In this document: positions 28,739 to 38,557 of the stretch, piece by piece
How positions within the stretch are numbered: the stretch's first letter is position 1
Layout: each line of letters begins with the position of its first letter
Assembly: GCF_900129295.1 (NCBI RefSeq)
Contig: NZ_FQUU01000001.1
Span: forward strand, 124,001 to 188,000
Direction: 5' to 3'
Source of the DNA: Flavisolibacter ginsengisoli DSM 18119
GTDB taxonomy: Bacteria; Bacteroidota; Bacteroidia; Chitinophagales; Chitinophagaceae
Length of the DNA stretch: 64,000 nucleotides
Position numbers and translations under genes: made by a program
Notes under the pieces: generated by a model
Seen by the model: only the letters and a program-made list of their open reading frames with translations
Told to the model about the DNA's origin: nothing
The model's database searches: none

Positions 28739-29977
28739 CTATTGGATTTTGTAAACATTTGGTAGTTTATCATTAAATATTATGTAGGGGTTGGATTTAA
28801 ATTGCTGGAAGTCACCAACTGCAGCATGCCCTGGATACGGTGTCCAAAAAGCATTAGTTGTATTAGCCCACACAAGTACATATGCCAGATCAATATTTTG
28901 ATACTGAAGGATCTTCAGTAGCTTTTGTGTATACCAGTTGGTCATGGAAAGGTTTTGTAAACCTGTTTCAGTTAAGGCTGCTACTTTTTTCTTTGCAATG
29001 GCATAATCGGAAACCAACTTTAATTTTTGGGCAGCTATGGATAGGTCTGATCCACTAGTAACATCACCATAATTATCTGTGCCTACCACATCCACATATG
29101 CATCACCAGGATATCGCTGCAGGTATTGTCCTTCGGTGGTAAAGTTTTTATCAGGCGACCATGCATATAGAAAATTATGTACACCAAGGCTATCACGCAA
29201 ATAAGTAACCGTAAACTGGTATAACGCCTTATACTGATCCGGGGTACAATGCGATGCTCCCCACCAGAACCAATCTCCATCAAATTCATGGAAGGGACGG
29301 AAAATTACAGGTATTAACTTCCCATCAGCTCCAATCAATCCTTTGGCAAAATCTGCCACTTCTTTTAAAGAGTTTTTATATGTAGCATTATAACTTCCTC
29401 CCGGAATGATCTGGCTAACAGCCTCTACTGGTGAATCATTCCAATAGAAACCTCCCTTAGATACAGGATTTGCATAATGCCAGGCATAGGTATTGATTCC
29501 TCCCCTGTTGTATGCATCTACAGTTAGATCATGTGCTACCTGTTTTTCATAATCATACCAGGCACCATCAGCAAAATTGGCTATGTGCAGAAAATCATGG
29601 CCATAGACAGCAGGATAAGCCCCTGTCACTTCCTTTACATCAGACCTTTCCCTGGAAACTCCAGGATACTGTTGTTCATTGGCCCATCCATAACCTCTTT
29701 TGGTATCATCCTGGTGCCCAAAAAGAATATTTGATTTAGATATCTTTTTCAGGTTGTAGAACAGTGCTGCAGTTTCGTCACTACTATTCTTATCAACAAG
29801 CATATCCTTTACAGCTGATAGAGTAGGCGGTGCTTCAGGTACTATAACTACCGGCGGCTGTTGTATGGGCGCAGGATCTGTAAATACACCTTTACTTTTT
29901 TTGCATGCAAGATTTACCATGCAGAGTACCAAAAGTGTAATAGAGTTCAGGTAAATTGTTTTTGATCCCATTTTCAT
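28739..29977 (-). CDS. GH26 endo-beta-mannanase, lipoprotein
   Basis: A 412-residue GH26 enzyme with a lipoprotein signal (lipobox LAC, C25) and a proline-rich linker at about 35-52 that would hold it away from the membrane. The acid/base is E231 in RPFHEFDGDWFWWG and the nucleophile E337 in AALTETG. ILFGHQDDTKRGYGW near residue 84 is the GH26 start motif. It is probably a surface or periplasmic mannanase or mannobiohydrolase. It lies 7 bp after the GH5-GH26 gene and shares its GH26 domain architecture, so the two GH26 domains may divide endo and exo work. Confidence 0.93.
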   Translation of the reverse strand: MKMGSKTIYLNSITLLVLCMVNLACKKSKGVFTDPAPIQQPPVVIVPEAPPTLSAVKDMLVDKNSSDETAALFYNLKKISKSNILFGHQDDTKRGYGWANEQQYPGVSRERSDVKEVTGAYPAVYGHDFLHIANFADGAWYDYEKQVAHDLTVDAYNRGGINTYAWHYANPVSKGGFYWNDSPVEAVSQIIPGGSYNATYKNSLKEVADFAKGLIGADGKLIPVIFRPFHEFDGDWFWWGASHCTPDQYKALYQFTVTYLRDSLGVHNFLYAWSPDKNFTTEGQYLQRYPGDAYVDVVGTDNYGDVTSGSDLSIAAQKLKLVSDYAIAKKKVAALTETGLQNLSMTNWYTQKLLKILQYQNIDLAYVLVWANTTNAFWTPYPGHAAVGDFQQFKSNPYIIFNDKLPNVYKIQ

Positions 29978-29984
29978 AAACTCC

Positions 29985-32351
29985 TTATTTATAGAGGTTT
30001 TGTTTTGTTATATCTGACTGGAATAATGTGCGTTTCAGCTTGAAAAATTCCTGGAAATCTTTTGCAGAGACCTGCCCCCTGAATGGTGCATAATAATGCA
30101 TATGACCTCCTGGTTGCAAACCATGATTTCGCCATGCAAGCACATAGGATATCTTGTGATCACCAATTGCTTTCCAAAGTGTGTTTGTCCACCATTCTGC
30201 ATAAGGAATGGCTTCATATCCCGTTTCTGCAAGAGCTGGTATCTTATTTTTTTCCCGGGCTATTTCTTCAAGAATAGTTAACCGCCTGTCAACATTTTTC
30301 AAAAAAGATGAATCATTCCGGGGATCTCCATATTGATATGCATCGAAGCTTATTATATCCACCACATCATCACCAGGATATCTTTCAAGGTAACTTTCCC
30401 TGGAATCAAAATCTGCGGTATTATATACATATATCAGGTTATTTACTTTCCTGGTATTACGCAGGTAATCAATTGTAAATCGCCAAAGCAGTTTATACTC
30501 AACCGGTGTGCAGGTATTCCGGCACCACCAAAACCAGTTACCTGTCAATTCATGAAAAGGCCTGAACAAAACAGGTATTAATTCTCCATTTTTGCCCTTT
30601 AAAGAGAGCATAAAATCAGCTATCTTATCAAGCCAGCTTTGATACAACTCATGTCTGTTGCCTCCCGGTAAAATAGATTGAACAGCTCCATGTGTTGTAT
30701 CCCAGGCTGATTCGCCGTTGACAGGATTGTCTGCATGCCAGCTAAGCGTAATGACGCCTCCTCTGTCATATCCCTGCCTGATATATTTCCGAATTTTATC
30801 AAAAGGAACACTGTCAAGATTATAAGGCAGCTCGTGTTCAATATTACCAAGTTCCCAACCATATACAGCCGGATAATCATTGGTAACTTCTTTAATATCA
30901 CTTTTGCCATCAATATATTTCCATCCAACACCATAGGCCAGATCGTCCTGGTGTCCAAATAAAATACCACTTACTAATAATTTTTTCAGGTTAGCATACA
31001 GGTTCCTGGTTTCCTTTGTGGCCCTGGTATCCGCAGTAATATTTATTTTATTCTGTGGATGCATCAACTCACTTGTATAATGATAAATAAGATTCCAGGT
31101 TGTACTGTCCCTGTCAAATACTGAATTCAAACCTTGTTCCTCCATAGGTGGATCACCCATAAAATCATCGCCCTTTTTCCAGAATACGTGGCCTTTAACG
31201 GGCCTGGCAATGCCAGCAAAAGCCCAAAAATTAACTCCACCTATTACTCCCCCTGTATCTGCACTATTTTTTAAATAGGAGAATATCGTGTTATAGTATT
31301 GATCCCTTAAAACAGTTTTACTATTAACATCAAAGGAGTGACCATCACGTGGTAAACCAAATTCTTCAACAACCAACGGCTTTTGCAGCTTTTGTGCAAC
31401 AGCCATATGCCTGGTGATATAATCTTTTGTCTTGCTGATCACCATTGAAAAATCAGCTTCCATAGAAGCCTCTTTAAACCAACCCCAGTTCTTTGGCCAA
31501 ATATGAATGGTCAGGTAGTCAATATTTGAATCAGCATGAACTGATTCAAAAAGTTGCATGCTTTCTGTTCCAACTTCTCCTTCATGACCCGTAGTAATTA
31601 AATGGTTTTTATCCTTTGATTTAATAAATGCTGCAACAGAAGAAACCCATGCCTGGTATGCATCATTTGATGCGGACCTCATAGGCCTTGGCTCATTAGC
31701 CAGTTCCCAGGCCATAATAGCTGGTTCATTCATATATTTTCTGCCGTTGACACTATTTACATGATCCAATATATAGCGCACCTGTTTTAAATAATCTTCT
31801 TTGCATGGTGGGCACGTATAAAAACGACTTACATAATCACGTTGTTCATCCCAGCTTAACTTTCTTCTTAATACAGAGTCTTGTAATAGACCATTCCAGT
31901 TCAGGTATTGCAAAAAGCCTCCCGTCCACTCCCAATTATTACTCAGGAATAAAACGGCTTTCATGTTTCGCTTATCCAACTCAACTAATAATATATCCAA
32001 CCCTTTTAATACACTGGCATCAAACTTTCCTTTTGAGGCTTGTAAAGGAGGATTTACCCTTGGAACCCCGCTTATTTGTCCACTACCTTCAGCGCCAGCC
32101 ATTACTCTTACGTTTGTGATGCCTTTTGACCTTAAAAAATCTAATTCTATACGAAGTCTTTCAATTCCATTATGGTCTGCTGCTGGTAATGCCAACAATC
32201 CTCCATACCAATAATTGGCACCTGTATAATAGTAAGGTTGACCTTTCAAATAGAACTGGTGCCCTTTACGTTGCACAAAGTCTTGTCCGTAAACATTTGC
32301 AAAAGAGATCCAGCAAAAGACAAGAGTAATAACCTGTTTAAAAAATCGCAT
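29985..32351 (-). CDS. GH5-GH26 two-domain beta-mannanase
   Basis: About 788 residues, secreted (signal peptide MRFFKQVITLVFCWISFANVYG). The N-terminal half is a GH5 mannanase with acid/base in AWELANEPRPM (E220 from this start) and nucleophile in VVEEFGLP (E330). The C-terminal half is a complete GH26 domain: GILFGHQDDLAYGVGW, acid/base in RPFHELTGNWFWW (E601) and nucleophile in ALAETGYE (E709). Both catalytic pairs are intact, so one chain carries two mannan-cutting folds. The longest frame starts at 32417, but that ATG lies inside a terminator hairpin whose T-tract would encode its first residues. The ATG at 32351, followed directly by the signal peptide, is therefore the real start. Confidence 0.9.
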   Translation of the reverse strand: MRFFKQVITLVFCWISFANVYGQDFVQRKGHQFYLKGQPYYYTGANYWYGGLLALPAADHNGIERLRIELDFLRSKGITNVRVMAGAEGSGQISGVPRVNPPLQASKGKFDASVLKGLDILLVELDKRNMKAVLFLSNNWEWTGGFLQYLNWNGLLQDSVLRRKLSWDEQRDYVSRFYTCPPCKEDYLKQVRYILDHVNSVNGRKYMNEPAIMAWELANEPRPMRSASNDAYQAWVSSVAAFIKSKDKNHLITTGHEGEVGTESMQLFESVHADSNIDYLTIHIWPKNWGWFKEASMEADFSMVISKTKDYITRHMAVAQKLQKPLVVEEFGLPRDGHSFDVNSKTVLRDQYYNTIFSYLKNSADTGGVIGGVNFWAFAGIARPVKGHVFWKKGDDFMGDPPMEEQGLNSVFDRDSTTWNLIYHYTSELMHPQNKINITADTRATKETRNLYANLKKLLVSGILFGHQDDLAYGVGWKYIDGKSDIKEVTNDYPAVYGWELGNIEHELPYNLDSVPFDKIRKYIRQGYDRGGVITLSWHADNPVNGESAWDTTHGAVQSILPGGNRHELYQSWLDKIADFMLSLKGKNGELIPVLFRPFHELTGNWFWWCRNTCTPVEYKLLWRFTIDYLRNTRKVNNLIYVYNTADFDSRESYLERYPGDDVVDIISFDAYQYGDPRNDSSFLKNVDRRLTILEEIAREKNKIPALAETGYEAIPYAEWWTNTLWKAIGDHKISYVLAWRNHGLQPGGHMHYYAPFRGQVSAKDFQEFFKLKRTLFQSDITKQNLYK

Positions 32352-32400
32352 CACCTGCTGTATTATTTCACCCTTACGGACCAATGAAAAGAAATGGATT

Positions 32401-32443
32401 AAAAAAAACTGGTTCATTTACAATTAACATTGTAATGAACCAG
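32401..32443 (-). terminator. Terminator/attenuator between surface binding protein and enzymes
   Basis: On the minus strand CTGGTTCATTACAAT pairs with ATTGTAAATGAACCAG (15 bp, one bulged base, loop GTTA), followed immediately by eight T (plus-strand A run 32401-32408). It is 28 bp beyond the stop of the surface glycan-binding protein gene and 50 bp before the GH5-GH26 start. It would keep susC-susD-SGBP transcripts abundant relative to the enzyme genes downstream, with partial read-through. Confidence 0.85.
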
Positions 32444-32470
32444 CAACTGAACACTGCTTATGAAAAAGAA

Positions 32471-33532
32471 CTATTTAATAAGTATAACATCATCGAAGTA
32501 AAAAGTTTCATCCTGCGGGTCTGGTCCTTTGATCCACCAGCCTAATTGTTTCAACACAGGGCCCTTGCTCCAAAGATCGAGAGAAGAAAGAGGTATCTTG
32601 AAATAGGTCCATACATTAGCAGGAACCGTGATAGGTGCTGATTGGTCAGAGTTGCCGTACCCACCGGCACGTGAATCACCTGTTATATAAAGTGTGTAGG
32701 TTTGAGAACCGCCCTTGACCCAAAATGACAGGTATTTATATTCCGGGGAATAACTCATTCCAGGCCACCAATTTGCCAATCCGTTCGCCCACCAGTTGCC
32801 TTTGGCATAGGTAGCTTTAAATGATTTCGATCCTGATTTAGATACATCGGTAGCGATACCTGCAGGCCCCCATGAACCATTGTCAAACCCATTCATATAT
32901 CCTTCCGTAAAAATGGCATATGCATTATCCATATTTACAAATTCCTGTGAAGTAGTAATGGTACCCGAAGCATTCGTTATATCAAGCTTTGCACTGTTCA
33001 CGGTTGCAGCAGGCATTGATATAACCAGGGATTTCTTCGATTTGGAAACAATAGTTGCTTCTGTATTAGTTCCACTTAATACCACCTTGCTTACATCACC
33101 AAGGTTGTTTCCTGTGATTGTGATCTCAGTGCCTTGTGTAAAGTTATAGTTGGATACATCAGAAATGGTTGCCAGTGCTATTACACTGAAGGGGATAGAA
33201 AACTCTTTCCCAATGCTATTGGTAAAAACTATATGCTGAGGCCCACCATTGGCAGTATCTGGAACACGGAACACAATTGCTTTGTCCGTATTGAAGTTGG
33301 GATTGAAAGTAACTGGTACGTTTCCTTTATCAAATACAATTCGGGTGATTTGACCAAGGCCACTACCGGTTACAGTAAGGACTGCATTGCCGGGTCCTTC
33401 CCCTGGATCGATAGCATCTGCTTTAGGGCTTGAAGAAGCTTCAGGTGTGTTATTTTTTTCCTTTGTACAGGAAGTAAAGGTTCCTGAAGAAAGAATTGTT
33501 ATAAAGAGCAATAAGATTGATATTTTTTTCAT
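32471..33532 (-). CDS. IPT/TIG-domain surface glycan-binding lipoprotein
   Basis: A 353-residue lipoprotein (C22 in FTSCTKEK). Two IPT/TIG immunoglobulin-like domains cover about 38-115 and 116-200 (GNAVLTVTGSGLGQITRIVF; QGTEITITGNNLGDVSKVVL). They are followed by a C-terminal jelly-roll-like domain rich in Trp (GNWWANGLANWWPGMSY, LGWWIKGPDP) that should bind the glycan. The gene lies directly after susD, the usual place of a SusE/F-like or SGBP gene. It would hold mannan on the cell surface. It is the last gene before the operon's internal terminator. Confidence 0.85.
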   Translation of the reverse strand: MKKISILLLFITILSSGTFTSCTKEKNNTPEASSSPKADAIDPGEGPGNAVLTVTGSGLGQITRIVFDKGNVPVTFNPNFNTDKAIVFRVPDTANGGPQHIVFTNSIGKEFSIPFSVIALATISDVSNYNFTQGTEITITGNNLGDVSKVVLSGTNTEATIVSKSKKSLVISMPAATVNSAKLDITNASGTITTSQEFVNMDNAYAIFTEGYMNGFDNGSWGPAGIATDVSKSGSKSFKATYAKGNWWANGLANWWPGMSYSPEYKYLSFWVKGGSQTYTLYITGDSRAGGYGNSDQSAPITVPANVWTYFKIPLSSLDLWSKGPVLKQLGWWIKGPDPQDETFYFDDVILIK

Positions 33533-33564
33533 AATCTTTTTTTTGAATGGTTCGACATTCCAGA

Positions 33565-35163
33565 TTAATAATATGCTACCGCAGGTTCTGATTTTAATAA
33601 TTTAGGATTGATGACTGTTTCGGCCTGAGGTATAGGCAGGAACAGTTGGTCAGGAGAGGTTAATGTGGCCCTGAAACTTGCCAGTTCTTTATTACCACTA
33701 TAAGTTCCTCTCTCCTGGGCTTCTATCATTTGTTTGGCTTTTTCAAAACCCTGGCGTTGAATATCGAACCAGTAATCTCCTTCAAAAGCAAATTCCACTT
33801 TACGTTCATGTAAAATATCATCCCTGGTTATAGATGAAACCGGATCCAAACCTGCACGGGTATGAACTGCATTATATGCAGCTACTGCAGCCGCGTCACT
33901 GGTAGAAGAACTACTACCCATCACAGATTCGGCGTAGATCAACAATACATCTGCATAGCGAAGGATGAATGTTGGCATACTGCTATGCGAACTTGAATTC
34001 ACAGGTTCTTCTGCCCTATTGGGTCCTACAACATATTTCAGGATACTAGACCTGGTTCCGGTTTTAATATGGAAATCATCTGTGTTCCCGGTGGTATCAT
34101 AAGTAAATCCATTAGGAAAATTTACATTTATCCAATCTGCCCTGTGAAATCCTTGTTCCATTACCGACCAGTCTCTTCTTTTATCACCAGGTGCATAACC
34201 TGTTGCAGGATTAAGCATATCAATAGAAGGCACAGCAGCTGAATATCCATTACCAAAAGTTGGTGCAGGTTTGAGAAGGGGTTGTGGTCCTACATATAAC
34301 TGGAAACGATTTCCTCCGTTCCATCCCATGGCAGTAAGCCACTGCAATGCAAACAGAGATTCTTTATTGCCTATGGCCCTGGTACTGCTTGTAAATAACT
34401 TACCATAATCAGGATCTAAACCAATAGTACCTTTTGCGTTGGCATAATCTATCACTTCCTTTGCCTTGGCTTTGGCATTGTCGTAATCCTTCATATATAA
34501 ATAGATCTTAGCCATCAGGCCCTTGGCAGAATAACGGGTAACTCTTCCTGGCTGGTAAGATTCTTCAGGCAGGTTGGCTTCAGCAAATTTCAGATCTTCA
34601 ATAGCAAATCGCAATACATCCTTTTGAAAGTATTTGGGCACCAATGCTCCACCAGGTTCTGTAAGTTTTAATGGATTATCTACAATGGGTGCATCCCCAA
34701 AAGTGCGACCTATATAGAAATAGGCAAACCCACGTATGAACTTAGCTTCAGCAATACCCAGGGTTAGAAATGGCTGATCGCCTAACTGGGTTTTCTTTTT
34801 TTCAAAAGCCTGTATCAATACTGCAGCATTTCCAGCAGCTTTATAACATGACTTCCATGTTTGTGCTATCAGGCCATCTGTACTTTGAATATTGAAATTG
34901 TAGAATGAGTTGTATTGGTCATTTCCTGCCACGCCTGTTACCGTCCCGCCTAATACATCACCTATCGAAATAAAGGCTTTGTCAAACCAATCTGTCCAAA
35001 CAGCGTTGTACAACAGACCGGTAGCACCGTTTACCTGGGAGGCATTCGTATAATAATTATCAACAGTGGGGGTTGTTTGAGAAGGTGTATCTAAAAAGTT
35101 CTTCTTACATGAAACGCCCGCAGTTAGTGTTGCACAGATCAATAATATATTTCTGAGTTTCAT
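33565..35163 (-). CDS. SusD-like mannan-binding outer-membrane lipoprotein
   Basis: A 532-residue SusD/RagB protein with lipobox VSC (C19) and N-terminal CKKNFLDTPSQT. TPR-like helices follow (KFIRGFAYFYIGRTFGDAPIVDNP) and the conserved C-terminal block (LRYADVLLIYAES, HERKVEFAFEGDYWFDIQRQG, LFLPIPQAE). It forms the lid on the SusC channel encoded just upstream (19-bp gap) and captures oligosaccharide at the surface. The mannan specificity comes from the operon, not from the protein itself. Confidence 0.93.
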   Translation of the reverse strand: MKLRNILLICATLTAGVSCKKNFLDTPSQTTPTVDNYYTNASQVNGATGLLYNAVWTDWFDKAFISIGDVLGGTVTGVAGNDQYNSFYNFNIQSTDGLIAQTWKSCYKAAGNAAVLIQAFEKKKTQLGDQPFLTLGIAEAKFIRGFAYFYIGRTFGDAPIVDNPLKLTEPGGALVPKYFQKDVLRFAIEDLKFAEANLPEESYQPGRVTRYSAKGLMAKIYLYMKDYDNAKAKAKEVIDYANAKGTIGLDPDYGKLFTSSTRAIGNKESLFALQWLTAMGWNGGNRFQLYVGPQPLLKPAPTFGNGYSAAVPSIDMLNPATGYAPGDKRRDWSVMEQGFHRADWINVNFPNGFTYDTTGNTDDFHIKTGTRSSILKYVVGPNRAEEPVNSSSHSSMPTFILRYADVLLIYAESVMGSSSSTSDAAAVAAYNAVHTRAGLDPVSSITRDDILHERKVEFAFEGDYWFDIQRQGFEKAKQMIEAQERGTYSGNKELASFRATLTSPDQLFLPIPQAETVINPKLLKSEPAVAYY

Positions 35164-35182
35164 TGTCTAGTTTTTGCAGTGA

Positions 35183-38100
35183 TCAAAATTCAATATTGGC
35201 ACCAACAGTATAGGTACGTGGATTAGGATAGTGACCCATATCTACGTTTACAAATGTTGCCTGGTTATTATAGGCCCCTAATTCCGGATCATAACCTGAA
35301 TAGCCAGTAAACGTTTTCAGGTTCTGAACAGAAACATATATTCTTGCATTGGTCAACTTCGCCTTGCTGATCAGCGTTTTTGGTAGATTATAACCCAGGG
35401 AAACATTTTGAATTCTAAAGAAGGAACCATCCTCTATAAACCTGTCTGATATCCTGTAGTTATTGCCATGCCATTGGTTAAATCTTGGTAATGTTCCATT
35501 AGGATTTGCAGGGGTGTATCTATCCAATACGGTAACCAGCTGATTATTGTATGGGCTGCTCAATCTTTCAGTATACATTCTTGTATAGTTAAAAATATCT
35601 GCACCATAACTACCGTAAACAAATACTGAGAAGTCGAAATTTTTAAAATTCACTGTATTGGTCATACCATAAGTGAACTTTGGATTGGGATCACCGATAA
35701 CTGTAACATCTTTATCATCTATGATCTTGTCCCCATTCAGGTCTTTGAAACGTACATCACCCAGCCACAATTTCCTGGGATCTACCGGTAAGCCATAGTT
35801 GATGCCATTGTTCAATTCGTCGGGCGATCTGAACAAACCATCTGTCACATATCCATAGAAAGTTCCCATGGCTCTTCCAGGTTGTGTCAGGGTTACAAGA
35901 TTGATAGCTCCATATTCATTCACTTCACCTTTTAATGTTGCCTTATCGTCATTTAGCCTGTCCAGGTTATTTTTATAATGGCTAAAAGTTGCAGTGGTTT
36001 TCCAGCTTAGATCTTGTCCCTGGATATTATAACTGGTGAGTGAAACATCAATTCCCTTATTGGTCATTTGACCTGCATTTGTAACAGGCGTCTGGATATC
36101 ATTCCATTCTGTACCCAATCCAGAATAATTACCTAACTGGTTTGGCAGTATAAAATCGGAAGAAATCTTTTTAAAATAGTCTACTGAAATATCCAGTCTT
36201 TTATTGAGTATGGAAGCGTCTATTCCTGCGTTATAAGTGATGGTACGGGACCAGGCAAGGTTTGGATTTTCCACATTGCGTGGCAGACCGCCAGGTCCAA
36301 ATGGCGCTTGTCCATATAATACAATATTTGAACTATACAAGTTTGCACCATTGGCATTTTGAGCACCTACTTCACCAACACCTAACCGCAACTTCAGGTA
36401 ACTGAGATTTTTAATGCTTTTAGCAAAAGATTCATTTGTAATGGTCCATGATGCAGAAGCTGCAGGAAAATAGCCCCATCGTTTTCCGGGCCCGAAGGTG
36501 CTTGATCCATCCGCCCTGATAGATGCACTTAAAGCATAGCGGTTGTCAAAGGAATAATTAACGCGACCGAAATATGACTCCATTCTCCAGTCTCCCGCAC
36601 CTGCAGCAGTTCCTTCACCATTATCTGATCCTGCCTGGCCCGCATTAATAGAAGGCAGGTTCAATGTCAGGTTATCCCTTGTCAATTGCACATAGTCGTA
36701 ATGAGATGATTGGGCCTCATGACCAACTGTGGCATTGAACCAATGTTTTCCAAATCCACCACTATAATTGAAATAGTTATTGACCGCCCAGTAAAGGCTG
36801 TTATTCCTTTCTTCCCTTAAACGGCTTGGACTTAATATAATAGCCTTTGTACTGTCATTTTGAATAAAAGGCTGGAATGCTTTATTATCCCCCAGGTTAA
36901 AGTTGAAGTTGAATTCGTTACGTAACGTCAACCCTTTAAAAAATCCGATCTCACCATATAATGCGCCAAATGCCCTGGTACTTACTGCCCTTACATCTCT
37001 TAAGCGGGCGAGGGCCACAGGATTGTTAGGATTACCGAATTGGTTTCCTGCTACATTTATGGTGGAAATGTAATTACCATAAATATCTTTTACCGGGGTT
37101 GCTGGACTATTATAAAGAACCACACTGGTTACCGCATCAAAACCATCTGAAAGACCAATCTTTTGATTACTGCGGGATAGGTTGGCACTGATACCGGTTT
37201 TAAACCAGCTTTTTATCTGGTGGTCCAGGTTGAATTTAAGGTTATACCTTTTGAATTTTGTTTCTACAAGGGTACCAACCTGGTCGAAATAATTGCCTGA
37301 GAAATAATAATTGGTTTTACCTTGTCCACCGGAAAAAGATAACTGGTGATTCTGCATCAAACCAGTTTGATAAATCTCATCCTGCCAGTCTGTACCAGGT
37401 CCTAACACAGAAGGATTCTTAAATTCTCCTACACTATCCATTCCGCTTCCTGCTGCTCTTACCTCTCCTACTAATGAATTAAGATAAGTAGCATACTGGC
37501 TCAGGTTCATTACATCCAGTTTCTTAGGTATCTGTTGCCATCCAAAATAAGTGTCATAAGCTATTTTTCCTTCACCTCCACGTCCTCTTTTCGTAGTAAT
37601 AAGGATCACACCATTTGCTCCCTTGGAACCATAAATAGCTTGTGCGGATGCATCTTTAAGAATGTCTATTGAGGCTATATCCGATGGATTGATCATGGCA
37701 AGGGCACTTTGCGTGGTAGAACCTGACCCACCCCCTAATGCATTTTGTTGGAGTGAATTATTTTCACCACCCATCTGAACGCCGTCAATTACATATAAAG
37801 GTTCATTACTTCCGGTAGCATTAGTGATACCACGAATACGCACTGATACCCCTCCACCTGGCTGACCACCGTTGTTAGTCACGGTAACTCCTGCAACCTT
37901 ACCTTGTATAGCCTGGTCTGCACCTGCAACGGGCAAGTTTTTAATGTCTTTTTCATTTACGGAAGAAATGGAAGTAGTTACGTTAGAACGGCGGGCTGTA
38001 CCATAACCTATCACTACGACTTCTCCCAACGATGTGCTGTTGGCTTTTAAATTTACATCCACCAGGCCTCTACCCTGGATCGGCACCTCTTTTTGTTCCA

Positions 38101-38341
38101 TTCCTATGTAGGAGATCACCAATATGTTCCCTGCATCAGGAACACTGATAGTGTATTGGCCCTTTGCCCCTGTAGTCGTGGCCATACGTGTGCCTTTTAC
38201 TGTAACAGTTGCTCCGGTTAACGGAAGTCCATTTTCATCGGAAACTGTACCTGAGACTTGTTTGTTTTGTGCAAATAAGATTGAAAATGACAGCGTACAA
38301 AAAAGAAGTACTACCGCCCGGAAGAATTTGTATTTCCTCAT
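35183..38341 (-). CDS. SusC/RagA TonB-dependent mannan transporter
   Basis: A 1052-residue outer-membrane transporter: signal peptide, CarboxypepD-regulatory-like domain (VSGTVSDENGLPLTGATVTVKG), plug with VVVIGYGTARRSNVTTSI and VRIRGITNATGSNEPLYVIDG, and a 22-strand barrel ending in the aromatic TVGANIEF. The long plug loop GSGSTTQSALAM is ordinary for the family. It is the first gene of the mannan operon and divergent from the AraC regulator. A TACTTTTG box lies 17 bp upstream of its start. Confidence 0.95.
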   Translation of the reverse strand: MRKYKFFRAVVLLFCTLSFSILFAQNKQVSGTVSDENGLPLTGATVTVKGTRMATTTGAKGQYTISVPDAGNILVISYIGMEQKEVPIQGRGLVDVNLKANSTSLGEVVVIGYGTARRSNVTTSISSVNEKDIKNLPVAGADQAIQGKVAGVTVTNNGGQPGGGVSVRIRGITNATGSNEPLYVIDGVQMGGENNSLQQNALGGGSGSTTQSALAMINPSDIASIDILKDASAQAIYGSKGANGVILITTKRGRGGEGKIAYDTYFGWQQIPKKLDVMNLSQYATYLNSLVGEVRAAGSGMDSVGEFKNPSVLGPGTDWQDEIYQTGLMQNHQLSFSGGQGKTNYYFSGNYFDQVGTLVETKFKRYNLKFNLDHQIKSWFKTGISANLSRSNQKIGLSDGFDAVTSVVLYNSPATPVKDIYGNYISTINVAGNQFGNPNNPVALARLRDVRAVSTRAFGALYGEIGFFKGLTLRNEFNFNFNLGDNKAFQPFIQNDSTKAIILSPSRLREERNNSLYWAVNNYFNYSGGFGKHWFNATVGHEAQSSHYDYVQLTRDNLTLNLPSINAGQAGSDNGEGTAAGAGDWRMESYFGRVNYSFDNRYALSASIRADGSSTFGPGKRWGYFPAASASWTITNESFAKSIKNLSYLKLRLGVGEVGAQNANGANLYSSNIVLYGQAPFGPGGLPRNVENPNLAWSRTITYNAGIDASILNKRLDISVDYFKKISSDFILPNQLGNYSGLGTEWNDIQTPVTNAGQMTNKGIDVSLTSYNIQGQDLSWKTTATFSHYKNNLDRLNDDKATLKGEVNEYGAINLVTLTQPGRAMGTFYGYVTDGLFRSPDELNNGINYGLPVDPRKLWLGDVRFKDLNGDKIIDDKDVTVIGDPNPKFTYGMTNTVNFKNFDFSVFVYGSYGADIFNYTRMYTERLSSPYNNQLVTVLDRYTPANPNGTLPRFNQWHGNNYRISDRFIEDGSFFRIQNVSLGYNLPKTLISKAKLTNARIYVSVQNLKTFTGYSGYDPELGAYNNQATFVNVDMGHYPNPRTYTVGANIEF

Positions 38342-38357
38342 ATAGCAAGTGTTTGTC

Positions 38358-38365
38358 CAAAAGTA
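38358..38365 (-). promoter_or_regulatory. Putative -7 promoter box of the mannan operon
   Basis: TACTTTTG on the minus strand fits TAnnTTTG. A TTG at 38383-38381, 15 bp further upstream, could be a weak -33. If real, the 5' leader is only about 10 nt. The divergent AraC gene starts about 200 bp away, leaving room for activator sites. Confidence 0.4.
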
Positions 38366-38557
38366 TTTCTAATTTAACCTCAACCTTAATACTATTTTAG
38401 CTATTAAATATATTTTTTCTTAAGCTTATACCTTTTTATAAAACTGAAATTCATGAAATACTTACCTGACCTATGTTTCAGAAGATTCTCAGCATTAATT
38501 GTATTGTGATACTTTATTAATATTGAATAATATTTTTTTTAACCTTTGTAATGCAAT

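Noticed and set aside
32352-32417. N-terminal extension of the GH5-GH26 protein
   Set aside because: The extension is encoded by a terminator hairpin and its T run, and it would place the signal peptide internally.
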